From CAZJYI01 sp964550025 (GTDB lineage Bacteria; Verrucomicrobiota; Kiritimatiellia; UBA8416; CAYOBW01): DNA of 16,778 nt. Positions within the stretch are counted from its first letter, which is position 1, and each line of letters opens with the position of its first letter. The notes below the pieces were generated by a model. It searched no databases. It saw only the letters and a list, made by a program, of their open reading frames with translations, and was not told where the DNA came from. The stretch is taken from the NCBI GenBank assembly GCA_964550025.1, contig CAZJYI010000211.1, positions 1 to 16,778 of the forward strand, read 5' to 3'. Made by a program: the position numbers and the translations under genes. Below, one piece after another: positions 1-6,959 of this stretch.

Positions 1-2
1 GG

Positions 3-323
3 CTAGGTAGAGAAACCAGTCTTGCCAAGAAATGGAGAGAACGCGTGAGGAACGATGATGCTTCTTCCGCAGCAACGTTGATTAAGGCCGGTTTGAATGT
101 GAGTATCGTGGATCCGGCTAAGGTCAATGGGAGACAAATGCAAGGCATTGTAGAAGTGGCAGGTGATAGCCATCGTGTGAAGGCGTCTACGGAGGGAAAC
201 GTCCTCCAAACGGAGATTATGCTTCACCCGAACCAAAGACCTGTAAGGCCGGGGAAACCGATCATGGACGGAAGTGTCTTGAAATGGCATCCGATCGGGC
301 TACCATTCTGGCCGCCGGAGTAG
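3..323 (+). CDS. Partial hypothetical protein, open at window edge
   Basis: This reading frame is open from the first bases of the window to a TAG stop at 321-323, so it is probably the C-terminal 106 codons of a gene that starts outside. The only internal start near the beginning is a GTG at 45 with no clear ribosome-binding site. The peptide ends in a Pro/Trp-rich tail (GLPFWPPE). I recognise no family. Third codon positions are clearly less GC-rich than in the other genes here, so it is either foreign, poorly expressed or not coding. A competing antisense frame also spans 3-290, which lowers confidence. Confidence 0.35.
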   Translation, partial: LGRETSLAKKWRERVRNDDASSAATLIKAGLNVSIVDPAKVNGRQMQGIVEVAGDSHRVKASTEGNVLQTEIMLHPNQRPVRPGKPIMDGSVLKWHPIGLPFWPPE

Positions 324-758
324 GTGTGCAACAACGGTGATCCGCGAGCCACTTCTCTTCCAGAGGTCCGACCTTAAGATAGAAGATAACGGCTTTTGGC
401 GGTTTCAGCGCACCCCTGCGTCGCCCTCGGGCCGGTGATGTTCAAGGGGAATCAGGGTCGAATTGGTACTCAACGCAGCCTCGTAAGCGATCTTTCCCTT
501 ACCGATGCCGGCCGCTGTACTCGTCGTGTACTCGTCGGGGTCGGGGCGATCGGGGACGTCCTTGGCAAGTAATTGCTGCAGAGGGTATTGCAGTCTTATT
601 GCCACGCTGCACGATAGAGGCGCGTGGGGCCGATGCGAGCGCGGCCGTTTTGGTGTGGCGTACTCGTCGGGGTCGAGCCTACTCGTCGGGGTCGAGCCTG
701 GAGTTACGCCTTAGCGCATCAGCGACGGCACAAGGTTGAACTGGTCTCGCCTCCGGAC
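324..758. other. Gene-poor intergenic region with short repeats
   Basis: I see no convincing gene in these 435 bases. A short minus-strand frame (605-405) exists but has no ribosome-binding site and resembles no family I know. The notable content is a repeated TACTCGTCG motif with four copies, two of them in a perfect 19-bp tandem duplication (listed separately). No terminator with a T-tract is visible downstream of the ThuA-like gene that ends at 759. Confidence 0.5.
661..698. repeat. Perfect 19-bp tandem repeat with two outlying partial copies
   Basis: The unit TACTCGTCGGGGTCGAGCC occurs twice head to tail at 661-679 and 680-698. A 15-bp part of it recurs at 529-543 and the 9-bp core at 518-526. 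Read on the minus strand in one frame, the unit encodes Asp-Pro-Asp-Glu-Tyr, which appears twice in an otherwise unconvincing open frame. The role is unknown; the repeats may be part of a dispersed intergenic repeat. Confidence 0.8.
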
Positions 759-1661
759 TCACTTTGTCAGAGGCGTGTCGTCGCAGTCCAGATCACCCAG
801 CGCGTACTGGATACCGTCGAGCATGAACCGGAGCAGCCTGGGGTTGGAGAAGCTCTGAGCGTTGTGGGAGGGTGAGCAGTAGAACACGCGGCCCTTCCCG
901 TGCCCCTTGATCCACGCGACGTAGCGGATGTCCGCCTCCACTTGTTTCTGTCGCTTGCCGCAATTGAGCTTGTCGGCGTCCATGACCAACAGCGGGCGGA
1001 AGTTCTTCTGTTTGTACGCGCCCTTGAACAGGTATGGCTCGTCCACGTGGACAAACGGTTTGCCGTCGAACGCTCTCACGAGGGGATGATCGGGATCCAC
1101 GAGGTTGATCGTAATCGCCTGCTGTGCGGGGTGGAAATCGAAACACCCGCCGAGAAGCTCGCCGAACGGCTTCGAGTTGTTCAGGAACACGATTGCCCCG
1201 TGAAGGGCTACCAGCCCGCCGCCGTTGGCCACGAAAGCGATCACGCTATGTTCGAGGGCGGCCGCCTCGTCGGCCCTGTCCTTGCCGAGTGCGTCGATGA
1301 AGATGTCTCGCCCCGGCCCCCTTGAGCACGTGTTGTTCAAGATAACCGCGTCAAATGCCTTGAGCTTGTCCGGTGCGAACATGTTGACATCATTGCTTTC
1401 CACGATCTCGAAGGCCTTCGTCTTATCGGCCATGATCTTGAGGACTTCGCTCGTGTGCGGCGTGACCCAGTGTTTGTAGCCCGTCATCAGCGAGAAGAGG
1501 AGCACCTTGCGCGGGGCCTTGGGGTGAACCGTGGCGCCGGCGGGCGCCAGTTCACGGATCTCTTCTTTCCACTCGGGCGTGATCTTGATGGCCGGCAGGC
1601 CGGCGTTGACCGCCTGCGACAACAGGACCACGGATGCGATGGTAGCCGCGATGTGTTTCAT
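759..1661 (-). CDS. Secreted ThuA-like domain protein
   Basis: This 300-aa protein has a Sec signal peptide (about residues 1-20, ending in VNA) and a ThuA-like domain. ThuA proteins share the flavodoxin-like fold of class I glutamine amidotransferases and are tied to trehalose or other sugar catabolism; their exact reaction is poorly known. Visible family signatures are GYKHW near residue 61 and GGGLVALHG at 147-155, where a histidine sits near the position of the amidotransferase nucleophilic cysteine. The ATG at 1661 is preferred over an in-frame upstream start at 1751 because an AAGGAG site lies just upstream and the signal peptide begins here. It starts 17 nt after the propeller glycosidase stop, so the two are very likely co-transcribed. 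The family assignment is fairly sure and the substrate is unknown. Confidence 0.85.
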   Translation of the reverse strand: MKHIAATIASVVLLSQAVNAGLPAIKITPEWKEEIRELAPAGATVHPKAPRKVLLFSLMTGYKHWVTPHTSEVLKIMADKTKAFEIVESNDVNMFAPDKLKAFDAVILNNTCSRGPGRDIFIDALGKDRADEAAALEHSVIAFVANGGGLVALHGAIVFLNNSKPFGELLGGCFDFHPAQQAITINLVDPDHPLVRAFDGKPFVHVDEPYLFKGAYKQKNFRPLLVMDADKLNCGKRQKQVEADIRYVAWIKGHGKGRVFYCSPSHNAQSFSNPRLLRFMLDGIQYALGDLDCDDTPLTK

Positions 1662-1678
1662 GGGATCTCCTTCTATAA

Positions 1679-3352
1679 CTACGGAGTCTTGATCCGCGTG
1701 GCCTTGAAGACCATGGGTTGCTGCAACTGTGTCCCCGTGGTGATCCGGCAATCCACCTTTTGGCCGGCTTTCAACGCAGCGGGGATTGCCACTTCGACAG
1801 TCTGCGTCTCGTAGGGCTCAAGAGCAGGACAAGTTGCCTTCACCTGCACGGCATCCTGCTCTCCGGCGGCGAGCGAGACCAGGAGCGCCGAAGTGCCGGA
1901 GGGCACCTCGCCATGGTTGGAGACTTCGATCTTCAGCCTGCGATCCGCGCCCTTGCCCGCGACTTGCGGTTGGCGTACGGTCAGGACCGGTTCGCTGTAG
2001 TTGATCCAGGGTAGTCGGCAGTATCCGAAAAGGACCTTGCCGGCCGCCGTGCGGCCCAGCAACTTGGCGGCGAAGTTGTGATTAGCAAAGCCGCAACCTT
2101 TCGCGGCGAAGACCGCCACGAGATCTGTACCGTCCTTCTCGGTCCTGAGCAGGCGCGCGCCGCGTCCGAAATCGACCTCTTCCGGCGCGCCGAACCTGAG
2201 GGATTCCCGCGCAACGTCACTATGGGGGTCGAAGCCCTCTTCGGCCGAGATGCGGACCCGCACCTCCCCCGTGTTGTCCGTAATCCGTTCCTTGTTGAGG
2301 AGGCGGAGTAGACGGCCGGGCGTCAGCGGGATCGAGATGTTCTTGGAACTGTGGATGTCGTTGGCCTTGTCTTCCCACTTGCTGTAGTCAATCACCGCGA
2401 AGTTGGCCTGGATGGCGCGCCCGTGTTCGTCTCGGAGCATCTTGATGCGTTCGTACTTGTACCACTCGTCCTTCTTGCCATCCTCGGACAACGCGATGCC
2501 GGGCTGATACGCCTCGCCCGGGTCGACCTTCCAGTGCACACCGTTCTTGGAACGCAGGTGATACGCGATGCGCCCGTGCCAGTCGTTGACGATCATGTGA
2601 TACTGGACCTTCGTGCGCCACAGGACGGGATCCTCGTACTTGCCTTTCACCTTGGGGTAATTGCTGCCCTGCGTGACCTGCTCCCACGGCGCCAGCCCGT
2701 CGCGGCTGACCCACATGCCGCCGCCGCGATTGACCATGAGATACGAACCGTCCGCGCGTTGGCAGAAGCTGAGGTTGGAGAGTCCGGCGACGATCTTGCG
2801 ATTCCGCGCCTCGAACGTGAACTGCCTGCGCTCCCAGGGGCCCTCGAGGGTCTTGCCGAGGTAGTACGCGTTGATGACGTAGCAGACGACCCGCCCGTCC
2901 TTCAGCCGGTAGGCTTCCGGGTTGTGTCCCTTTCCAAGCACCTCGGCGACCCTGTAAGGTCCGAAGCGGTTGTCCGACACACAGCGCACCACTTCCGACC
3001 CGCGCCACGCCATGTGACCCTTGGGATGGTTCTCCGGCCAACGGCAGACAAACATGTGAAACTTGCCGTCGTCCGCGCGGAGAACGTTGCCGCCCCAGTA
3101 CGACCATTCGGCCTCCTCGATGCCGTTCAGGACATCGCGTGGCTTGACGGCGTCCACGCCCCAGGTGTCGCCCGTGCGCGGACCCAGCAGCGGCATGGGC
3201 TCGAACCGGTCCATGAAGCGTCCGCCGGGCACGAGCTCCTTCCACGCCGCCGGCCGTTCGATGTCTTTGTGCTGGGCGCGAGCACTCAAGACAAGGGCAA
3301 GCAAACCCAGCAAGGCGATTCTCGCGATAGTGACTTTCGCAGTGGAGGGCAT
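1679..3352 (-). CDS. Secreted five-bladed propeller glycoside hydrolase-like protein (GH43/GH32-clan-like)
   Basis: A 557-aa exported protein with a signal peptide ending near residue 26 (LVLSARA). The body (about 60-400) looks like a five-bladed beta-propeller of the GH43/GH32/GH117 type: repeated strands with aromatic residues, a GHNPE motif at 142-146 and YEDPVLW at 239-245, the latter resembling the conserved acidic DP segment of these enzymes. The last 120 residues (after PVLTVRQPQ) look like a CARDB- or Fn3-type beta-sandwich. The ATG at 3352 is chosen because an AAGGAG site lies about 9 nt upstream; a TTG at 3379 in the same frame lacks one. The gene lies 34 nt after the PIN toxin stop and 17 nt before the ThuA-like gene, so it is the central gene of this run. 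Hydrolase activity and substrate are inferred; it could also be a non-catalytic binding propeller. Confidence 0.75.
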   Translation of the reverse strand: MPSTAKVTIARIALLGLLALVLSARAQHKDIERPAAWKELVPGGRFMDRFEPMPLLGPRTGDTWGVDAVKPRDVLNGIEEAEWSYWGGNVLRADDGKFHMFVCRWPENHPKGHMAWRGSEVVRCVSDNRFGPYRVAEVLGKGHNPEAYRLKDGRVVCYVINAYYLGKTLEGPWERRQFTFEARNRKIVAGLSNLSFCQRADGSYLMVNRGGGMWVSRDGLAPWEQVTQGSNYPKVKGKYEDPVLWRTKVQYHMIVNDWHGRIAYHLRSKNGVHWKVDPGEAYQPGIALSEDGKKDEWYKYERIKMLRDEHGRAIQANFAVIDYSKWEDKANDIHSSKNISIPLTPGRLLRLLNKERITDNTGEVRVRISAEEGFDPHSDVARESLRFGAPEEVDFGRGARLLRTEKDGTDLVAVFAAKGCGFANHNFAAKLLGRTAAGKVLFGYCRLPWINYSEPVLTVRQPQVAGKGADRRLKIEVSNHGEVPSGTSALLVSLAAGEQDAVQVKATCPALEPYETQTVEVAIPAALKAGQKVDCRITTGTQLQQPMVFKATRIKTP

Positions 3353-3386
3353 CTGAGTCTTCTCCTTCTCCAAGTTCAAACTCTCT

Positions 3387-3899
3387 TCAGATCAAGCTGC
3401 TAATCCGTTGTACGGGTGAGTAGTAGCCGGCGTCAATCATGGCTTCGAGAATACCGTCCGCTTCCCGCGGGGACAGAGCTCCGTCGATGCAGCACGCCTT
3501 GAGAATACCGATCGTACCCGTGGCGGGGACATTGCGATCCCGGCAACAATGCCGGGCGGTGTGGTCATCTGTCACTACGATGCCGCCATGTTCGCCCGCG
3601 TGTGCAATGCAGGACGCTTCGCCCGGCGCCAGGTTGCGAAGCAACTCACGGTAGGTCCGTCGCCCCGCGGTGGAAACCAGGGGACCGGATAGTCCAACAG
3701 CCCCGTCATCAACCGCTCTTTCGATAGCGCTCAATGCCCCGTAGCCGGCCACTACACCATCCGTTGCCTCATCAAGGACCTCGGGTGTCAGCACGGCGCG
3801 CTTGCCGTAGCGGCCAACCAGCAGGTCAAAACGCCCCACCAGCGCGAAGTTGCTGAGGGTGACCGTATCGAAGAAGTAGTTCCCCTCATTCTTAGGCAT
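3387..3899 (-). CDS. PIN-domain toxin (DUF3368-like) of a type II toxin-antitoxin pair
   Basis: A 170-aa protein with the PIN ribonuclease fold. Acidic residues in the expected order are D11 (FFDTVTLSN), E40/D43/E44 (PEVLDE), E94 (PGEASCIA) and D111/D112 (VTDDHTARH). The C-terminal GTIGIL segment followed by a short helical tail fits DUF3368 proteins. PIN toxins cut RNA, often tRNA or mRNA, in a metal-dependent way. The ATG at 3899 overlaps the antitoxin TAA by 8 bases, typical of toxin-antitoxin pairs, and is preferred to a start at 3938 that would lie well inside the antitoxin. The downstream glycosidase begins only 34 nt after this stop. Toxicity is inferred from family and context. Confidence 0.82.
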   Translation of the reverse strand: MPKNEGNYFFDTVTLSNFALVGRFDLLVGRYGKRAVLTPEVLDEATDGVVAGYGALSAIERAVDDGAVGLSGPLVSTAGRRTYRELLRNLAPGEASCIAHAGEHGGIVVTDDHTARHCCRDRNVPATGTIGILKACCIDGALSPREADGILEAMIDAGYYSPVQRISSLI

Positions 3900-4206
3900 T
3901 CGCAACGTCCGTTTCGGCGTACGTGTTGCGTTCCGCAATTCCGTGTTCCTTCAACCAGCCGCGCAGTTCAAGCGCATGCATCCCCATCGCCCGCGTCAGC
4001 TTTCCGAGACTGATGTAGCCGCCCTGGTAGGCCGACAGTGCATGTCGCTGCCGAAGCGGCAGGTCGTCCATCGAAGTCTGGTAACAGGCCGAAATCGCCT
4101 CCCTGACAAGCTGCCCCTTGCTCTTTCCCCGGTCATAGGCCAGCTTCTTCAGCTTGCTGTCCGTCTCACTGTCCAGCTTCACGTGCAACGTCGCATCCTG
4201 AGGCAT
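3892..4206 (-). CDS. Antitoxin with RHH N-terminus and UPF0175-like C-terminus
   Basis: This 104-aa protein begins with a ribbon-helix-helix-like segment (TLHVKLDSETDSKLKKLA, then a helix ending in REAISACYQ). It continues with a UPF0175-like winged-helix segment (ALSAYQGGYISLGKLTRAM, then LRGWLKEHGI). UPF0175 proteins are known partners of DUF3368 PIN toxins, which matches the next gene. The ATG at 4206 has a GGAGA site six bases upstream. It probably neutralises the toxin and represses its own promoter through the inverted repeat at 4226-4245. The two-domain reading comes from eye inspection; the pairing and overlap make the antitoxin role likely. Confidence 0.82.
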   Translation of the reverse strand: MPQDATLHVKLDSETDSKLKKLAYDRGKSKGQLVREAISACYQTSMDDLPLRQRHALSAYQGGYISLGKLTRAMGMHALELRGWLKEHGIAERNTYAETDVANA

Positions 4207-4225
4207 GATATCTCTCCGGCAGGTT

Positions 4226-4245
4226 ATGTACTAAATCTTGTACAT
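4226..4245. promoter_or_regulatory. Candidate operator of the toxin-antitoxin operon
   Basis: Perfect inverted repeat ATGTAC-(8 nt)-GTACAT, 20 bp in all, lying 20 bp upstream of the antitoxin start and touching the downstream edge of the predicted -10 box. RHH antitoxins bind such short palindromes, so this is a good candidate for autorepression. The symmetry is seen directly; binding is inferred. Confidence 0.6.
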
Positions 4246-4273
4246 GTATATCATTTGGTGTGCACCTTGTCAA
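4245..4273 (-). promoter_or_regulatory. Sigma70-type promoter of the antitoxin-toxin-glycosidase-ThuA run
   Basis: On the minus strand a perfect TTGACA -35 box (4268-4273) is followed after exactly 17 nt by TATACA (4245-4250), a 4/6 match to the -10 consensus. This is the best promoter match I found in this GC-rich window, and it sits 38 bp upstream of the antitoxin ATG in a locally AT-rich stretch. Confidence 0.6.
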
Positions 4274-4401
4274 CTGGCGTTGAAGGATGGCAGTCGTTCT
4301 GAAATACACCATCGCCACGAGAGGGACTCATGCCGAAACCAACGCCTGTGGTCATGATCAGCAGCACGGGCCGTGCAGATCTTCCGGGGCGAGGAGGGTG
4401 A

Positions 4402-4422
4402 CGCAGCCGCTTCAGCGGCGCG
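4402..4422. other. Hairpin downstream of the Gfo/Idh/MocA gene
   Basis: CGC-A-GCCGC-TTCA-GCGGC-GCG can form an 8-bp stem with one bulged base about 60 nt past the oxidoreductase stop. There is no T-run, so a classical intrinsic terminator is not supported. The rest of 4274-4482 shows nothing recognisable. Confidence 0.35.
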
Positions 4423-4482
4423 AGCGTGGAGGAGGTGAAGCAGGACCCCCTCCCGATCCGCGAACAGAAGCGCTGTTGTCGT

Positions 4483-5961
4483 CTACACCTTATCCGGAAT
4501 CACGAACGGTGCGCGGTAGTCCTCCTTGACCAGCTTGTTGGCCTCGTCGGCATGGTCGCCCGTAAAGCGCTCCGCCTTCGGATCGTAAGTCAGCCACGGG
4601 CCGAGGATGGGCTTCTCCTTGTCGAGATCGACACCGTTGCTCTTGAGGTGCTCCATGGTCGACTTCCATGTCTCCTCGGCTTCTTCGATGCCGGCGACGG
4701 CCTTCGAGACCTCGCTGCAGCTCGCCTTCTTGCCGATCAGGTAGCTGATGTTGCCCGTGTGCAGCATCACGCAGCCCAGGTGGCCCTGTTCGACGTCTCC
4801 GCGCAGGTCCTCGACCTTGCGCGAGCGGACCGCGTCGATGAAGTTGCCCATGTGCTTGCCGCCGCCGTCGCCCTTGATCTGCCGAACGCGGTTGCCGTCG
4901 TTGTCATAGATGTTGCCGCCGCCGCGCGACACGGCGAAAAACCCGTTCTCGCACTTGATCAGGTTGGTGAAGCGGAAGCTCTTGCCAAAGCGCCTGTAGA
5001 CGGAGGTGCCGCCCTTCTTGCCGGTCTTCGGATTGACGTACGGCATGTTGCGGCTGCCGAAGATGATCGGTACCTTGCCTTCCATCACGATGAACTCGGT
5101 GTTCGGCGTGTTGGCGTCGTCGTCGTACTTGAAACGGCCGCCGACGGCCATCATGCGCCGCGGGACATCCTCATTGAGCTGCATCACGTGGTGAACGTCG
5201 TCGATGACGTGAATCACGCGGTTGCCCATGTCGCCGTTGCCGTAGGCCCAGATCCAGTGCCAGTCGTAGTGCAGCTTCTTGCGCGACAGGGGAACAACCG
5301 GGCGCGGCCCGCACCACAGGTCGTAGTCGACATGCGGCTCAATCTTCGTGGGGCCGCTCGTCTTGCCGATGGGGCCGCGGTTCGCATACCAGATGGAATG
5401 GATCCACTGGACTTCGCCCAGCTCCTTCTTCGCGATCAGCTCCCTCAGCTCAATGTAAGCGGGGTCCGAGCGCTGCTGGCAGCCGACCTGGACGATGCGC
5501 TTGTACTTGCGGGCGGCCTCGACCATCTTGCGGCCTTCCCAGAGAGAATGGCTGGCCGGCTTCTCGACGTAGACATCCTTGCCCGCCTGGCAGGCCATCA
5601 CCGTGCCCAGCGAGTGCCAGTGGTTGGGCGTGCCCATCACAACCGCATCGACGTCCTTGTCTTCCAGCATTTCGCGGAAGTCCTGGTACTGCTTGACCTC
5701 TCTGTCCGTGTCCTTCCCACGCGCCTTGTTGGCGGCGTTGCCCATGCGGTTCTTGTCGATGTCCGAAACAGCGACGACGACCGCGCCGCTCTTCTGGGCC
5801 CACCCCACGTGCCCCGTCCCGCGCCCGCCGCAACCCATGACTCCCACCTGGACCCTGTCGTTGGCCCCGAACGCCCGTCTGGTCGGAAGAATCAGCGTTC
5901 CTCCGCCCACAATGGCCGAGCTTGCAAGAAAACCGCGACGCGTGATTCTGTAATGGCTCAT
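4483..5961 (-). CDS. Tat-exported Gfo/Idh/MocA family oxidoreductase
   Basis: A 492-aa protein with a twin-arginine signal (TRRGFLASS, arginines 8 and 9), so it is probably folded with its nicotinamide cofactor in the cytoplasm and then exported. The N-terminal Rossmann domain shows VGVMGCGGRGTG (39-50), an acidic SDIDKNR at the end of strand 2 (66-72), TPNHWHS (111-117) and the family hallmark EKP at 133-135. The C-terminal part (about 190-440) is the usual beta-sheet substrate domain. Relatives oxidise or reduce sugars, inositols or amino-sugar derivatives. The ATG at 5961 has an AAGGAG site about 10 nt upstream. It lies alone between a TA-led run downstream and a nucleotidyltransferase gene upstream. 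The family is certain; the substrate is unknown. Confidence 0.93.
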   Translation of the reverse strand: MSHYRITRRGFLASSAIVGGGTLILPTRRAFGANDRVQVGVMGCGGRGTGHVGWAQKSGAVVVAVSDIDKNRMGNAANKARGKDTDREVKQYQDFREMLEDKDVDAVVMGTPNHWHSLGTVMACQAGKDVYVEKPASHSLWEGRKMVEAARKYKRIVQVGCQQRSDPAYIELRELIAKKELGEVQWIHSIWYANRGPIGKTSGPTKIEPHVDYDLWCGPRPVVPLSRKKLHYDWHWIWAYGNGDMGNRVIHVIDDVHHVMQLNEDVPRRMMAVGGRFKYDDDANTPNTEFIVMEGKVPIIFGSRNMPYVNPKTGKKGGTSVYRRFGKSFRFTNLIKCENGFFAVSRGGGNIYDNDGNRVRQIKGDGGGKHMGNFIDAVRSRKVEDLRGDVEQGHLGCVMLHTGNISYLIGKKASCSEVSKAVAGIEEAEETWKSTMEHLKSNGVDLDKEKPILGPWLTYDPKAERFTGDHADEANKLVKEDYRAPFVIPDKV

Positions 5962-6011
5962 GACGATCCTGCTCCTTGAGGGTTTGCGAGGGTTCTCAAC
6001 AGCACCGGCAA

Positions 6012-6041
6012 ACCATAGCGTATCCGCGCGGGCGGAATCAA
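6012..6041 (-). promoter_or_regulatory. Possible promoter of the Gfo/Idh/MocA gene
   Basis: On the minus strand TTGATT (6036-6041) and TATGGT (6012-6017) are separated by 18 nt, each matching the sigma70 boxes at 4 of 6 positions. It lies about 50 bp upstream of the oxidoreductase start. This is weak evidence on its own; the palindrome at 6066-6082 just upstream adds some support. Confidence 0.3.
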
Positions 6042-6065
6042 TGCCGGATGCTCCTGCTGCAAGCG

Positions 6066-6082
6066 TTGACGCGCTGCGTCAA
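6066..6082. promoter_or_regulatory. 17-bp inverted repeat, possible operator
   Basis: TTGACGC-GCT-GCGTCAA is a perfect 7-bp inverted repeat with a 3-nt centre, about 105 bp upstream of the oxidoreductase gene and 25 bp upstream of its possible -35 box. Compact palindromes of this size are typical binding sites for dimeric regulators. It could equally fold as a hairpin 3' of the nucleotidyltransferase gene. Confidence 0.45.
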
Positions 6083-6125
6083 TCCCGGGTGAAAGCCGGA
6101 CCGCGCCGTCCGCAAAATGCGCGAC

Positions 6126-6155
6126 GCAGGCGGGCGTCCGAAGAGGACGTCCTGC
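6126..6155. repeat. Imperfect GC-rich palindrome
   Basis: GCAGG...CGTCC-GAAGA-GGACG...CCTGC forms a stem of about 11 bp with a 3-nt bulge and one G-T pair, in the gap between the nucleotidyltransferase and oxidoreductase genes. No T-run follows on either strand, so it is more like an intergenic palindromic repeat than a terminator. The remaining bases of 5962-6247 hold nothing else that I recognise. Confidence 0.4.
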
Positions 6156-6247
6156 GGCGGACGATTTTCGGGCCGATGCGTTGGGCAACCCGGCGGCGTT
6201 CGGCGCGGCTCCGTTGCCACTCTTCCCAGGTCCACGAGGTTCTGATC

Positions 6248-6838
6248 TTACAGCGCATCGGTGACTTCGCCTTTCAACTCCGCGAGCTCGCCGGTAACGC
6301 GGAAATCCGGCAAGGCCGCGAGCCGCTCAACTTCTCCCCAGTCCGTCTCCGTTTGACCGGACAGACAGACGGCAAGCAGCTTTTTCGCCACGTTTCGCGC
6401 CTCGACATCCGGCTGTGGGTAGCACGCCATCAGGACGCGCTCCACGATGGCGAGCTCGACCGGCACGATCATGACCGCGCCGTACGGTGTCTCCACGGTG
6501 CGTAACGGCGTCTTCGCCTCGTTTTCCAACGTGCCGAGCAGGTCCACGTACAGCCCGGCAACCTGCCAACTCCGCGGCCCGCCCCGCGCGCCGAGGCGAG
6601 CCATCAGGTCTTGTGCCTGGCGCAGAGGGATGGGTTTCGCTCTCCGGCGGCAGAAATCGACGTCCCCGGACATATAAGCGCCTTCCGTGTAGAACTCCAC
6701 GGCCGAGCCGCCAACCACGACGAGCTCCCATCCCGCCTCCGCGAAGAGCGACGAGACGACGCCTGCCAGCTTCATGCTCTTCTCGAGCAGGTCCGCCGTG
6801 GCCTCAATGTCGCGTATCGCTTTCGTGAAGTCCTTCAT
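6248..6838 (-). CDS. Nucleotidyltransferase-fold protein (MNT/AbiEii/DUF6036-like)
   Basis: This 196-aa protein carries the minimal nucleotidyltransferase signature: GGS at residues 43-45 followed by D59-V-D61 (VVVGGSAVEFYT, then SGDVDF), with a further conserved-looking YVDLLG near 98. Such proteins include MNT/AbiEii-type members of toxin-antitoxin or abortive-infection pairs and stand-alone enzymes of unknown role. No HEPN or AbiEi-like partner is adjacent, so a TA role is not supported. The ATG at 6838 is the first possible start because an in-frame TAG lies three codons upstream; no good ribosome-binding site is visible. It is divergent from the second ThuA-like gene, sharing a 121-bp gap. 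Confidence 0.7.
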   Translation of the reverse strand: MKDFTKAIRDIEATADLLEKSMKLAGVVSSLFAEAGWELVVVGGSAVEFYTEGAYMSGDVDFCRRRAKPIPLRQAQDLMARLGARGGPRSWQVAGLYVDLLGTLENEAKTPLRTVETPYGAVMIVPVELAIVERVLMACYPQPDVEARNVAKKLLAVCLSGQTETDWGEVERLAALPDFRVTGELAELKGEVTDAL

Positions 6839-6935
6839 ACCGTTATGCTACCAATCCCAACCACGCGCTGCAAGCCAACGGGAGCGCCGGTCCTCTGACA
6901 ACCGGCCTTGCATCCCGGTGTGCGGTGATGTAGTC

Positions 6936-6954
6936 TCTCCCCAAACCGGGGAGA
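6936..6954 (+). promoter_or_regulatory. Hairpin that sequesters the ThuA-like gene's ribosome-binding site
   Basis: TCTCCCC-AAACC-GGGGAGA is a perfect 7-bp stem with a 5-nt loop. Its right arm is the GGGGAGA that serves as the Shine-Dalgarno sequence of the gene starting at 6960. If the RNA folds this way, ribosome entry would be blocked until the stem opens. Confidence 0.5.
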
Positions 6955-6959
6955 AGACC

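Noticed and set aside
405..605. Small minus-strand gene in the gene-poor region
   Set aside because: It has a GTG start without a ribosome-binding site, no recognisable family, and its only repeated feature comes from the DNA repeat itself.
4426..5979. A 517-codon open frame on the plus strand
   Set aside because: It is the antisense shadow of the Gfo/Idh/MocA gene, which has clear motifs, a Tat signal and a ribosome-binding site. GC-rich genes often leave long open antisense frames.
6248..6838. Antitoxin of an AbiE or MNT/HEPN pair
   Set aside because: The nucleotidyltransferase motif is present, but neither neighbour is a plausible partner, so a TA call is not supported.
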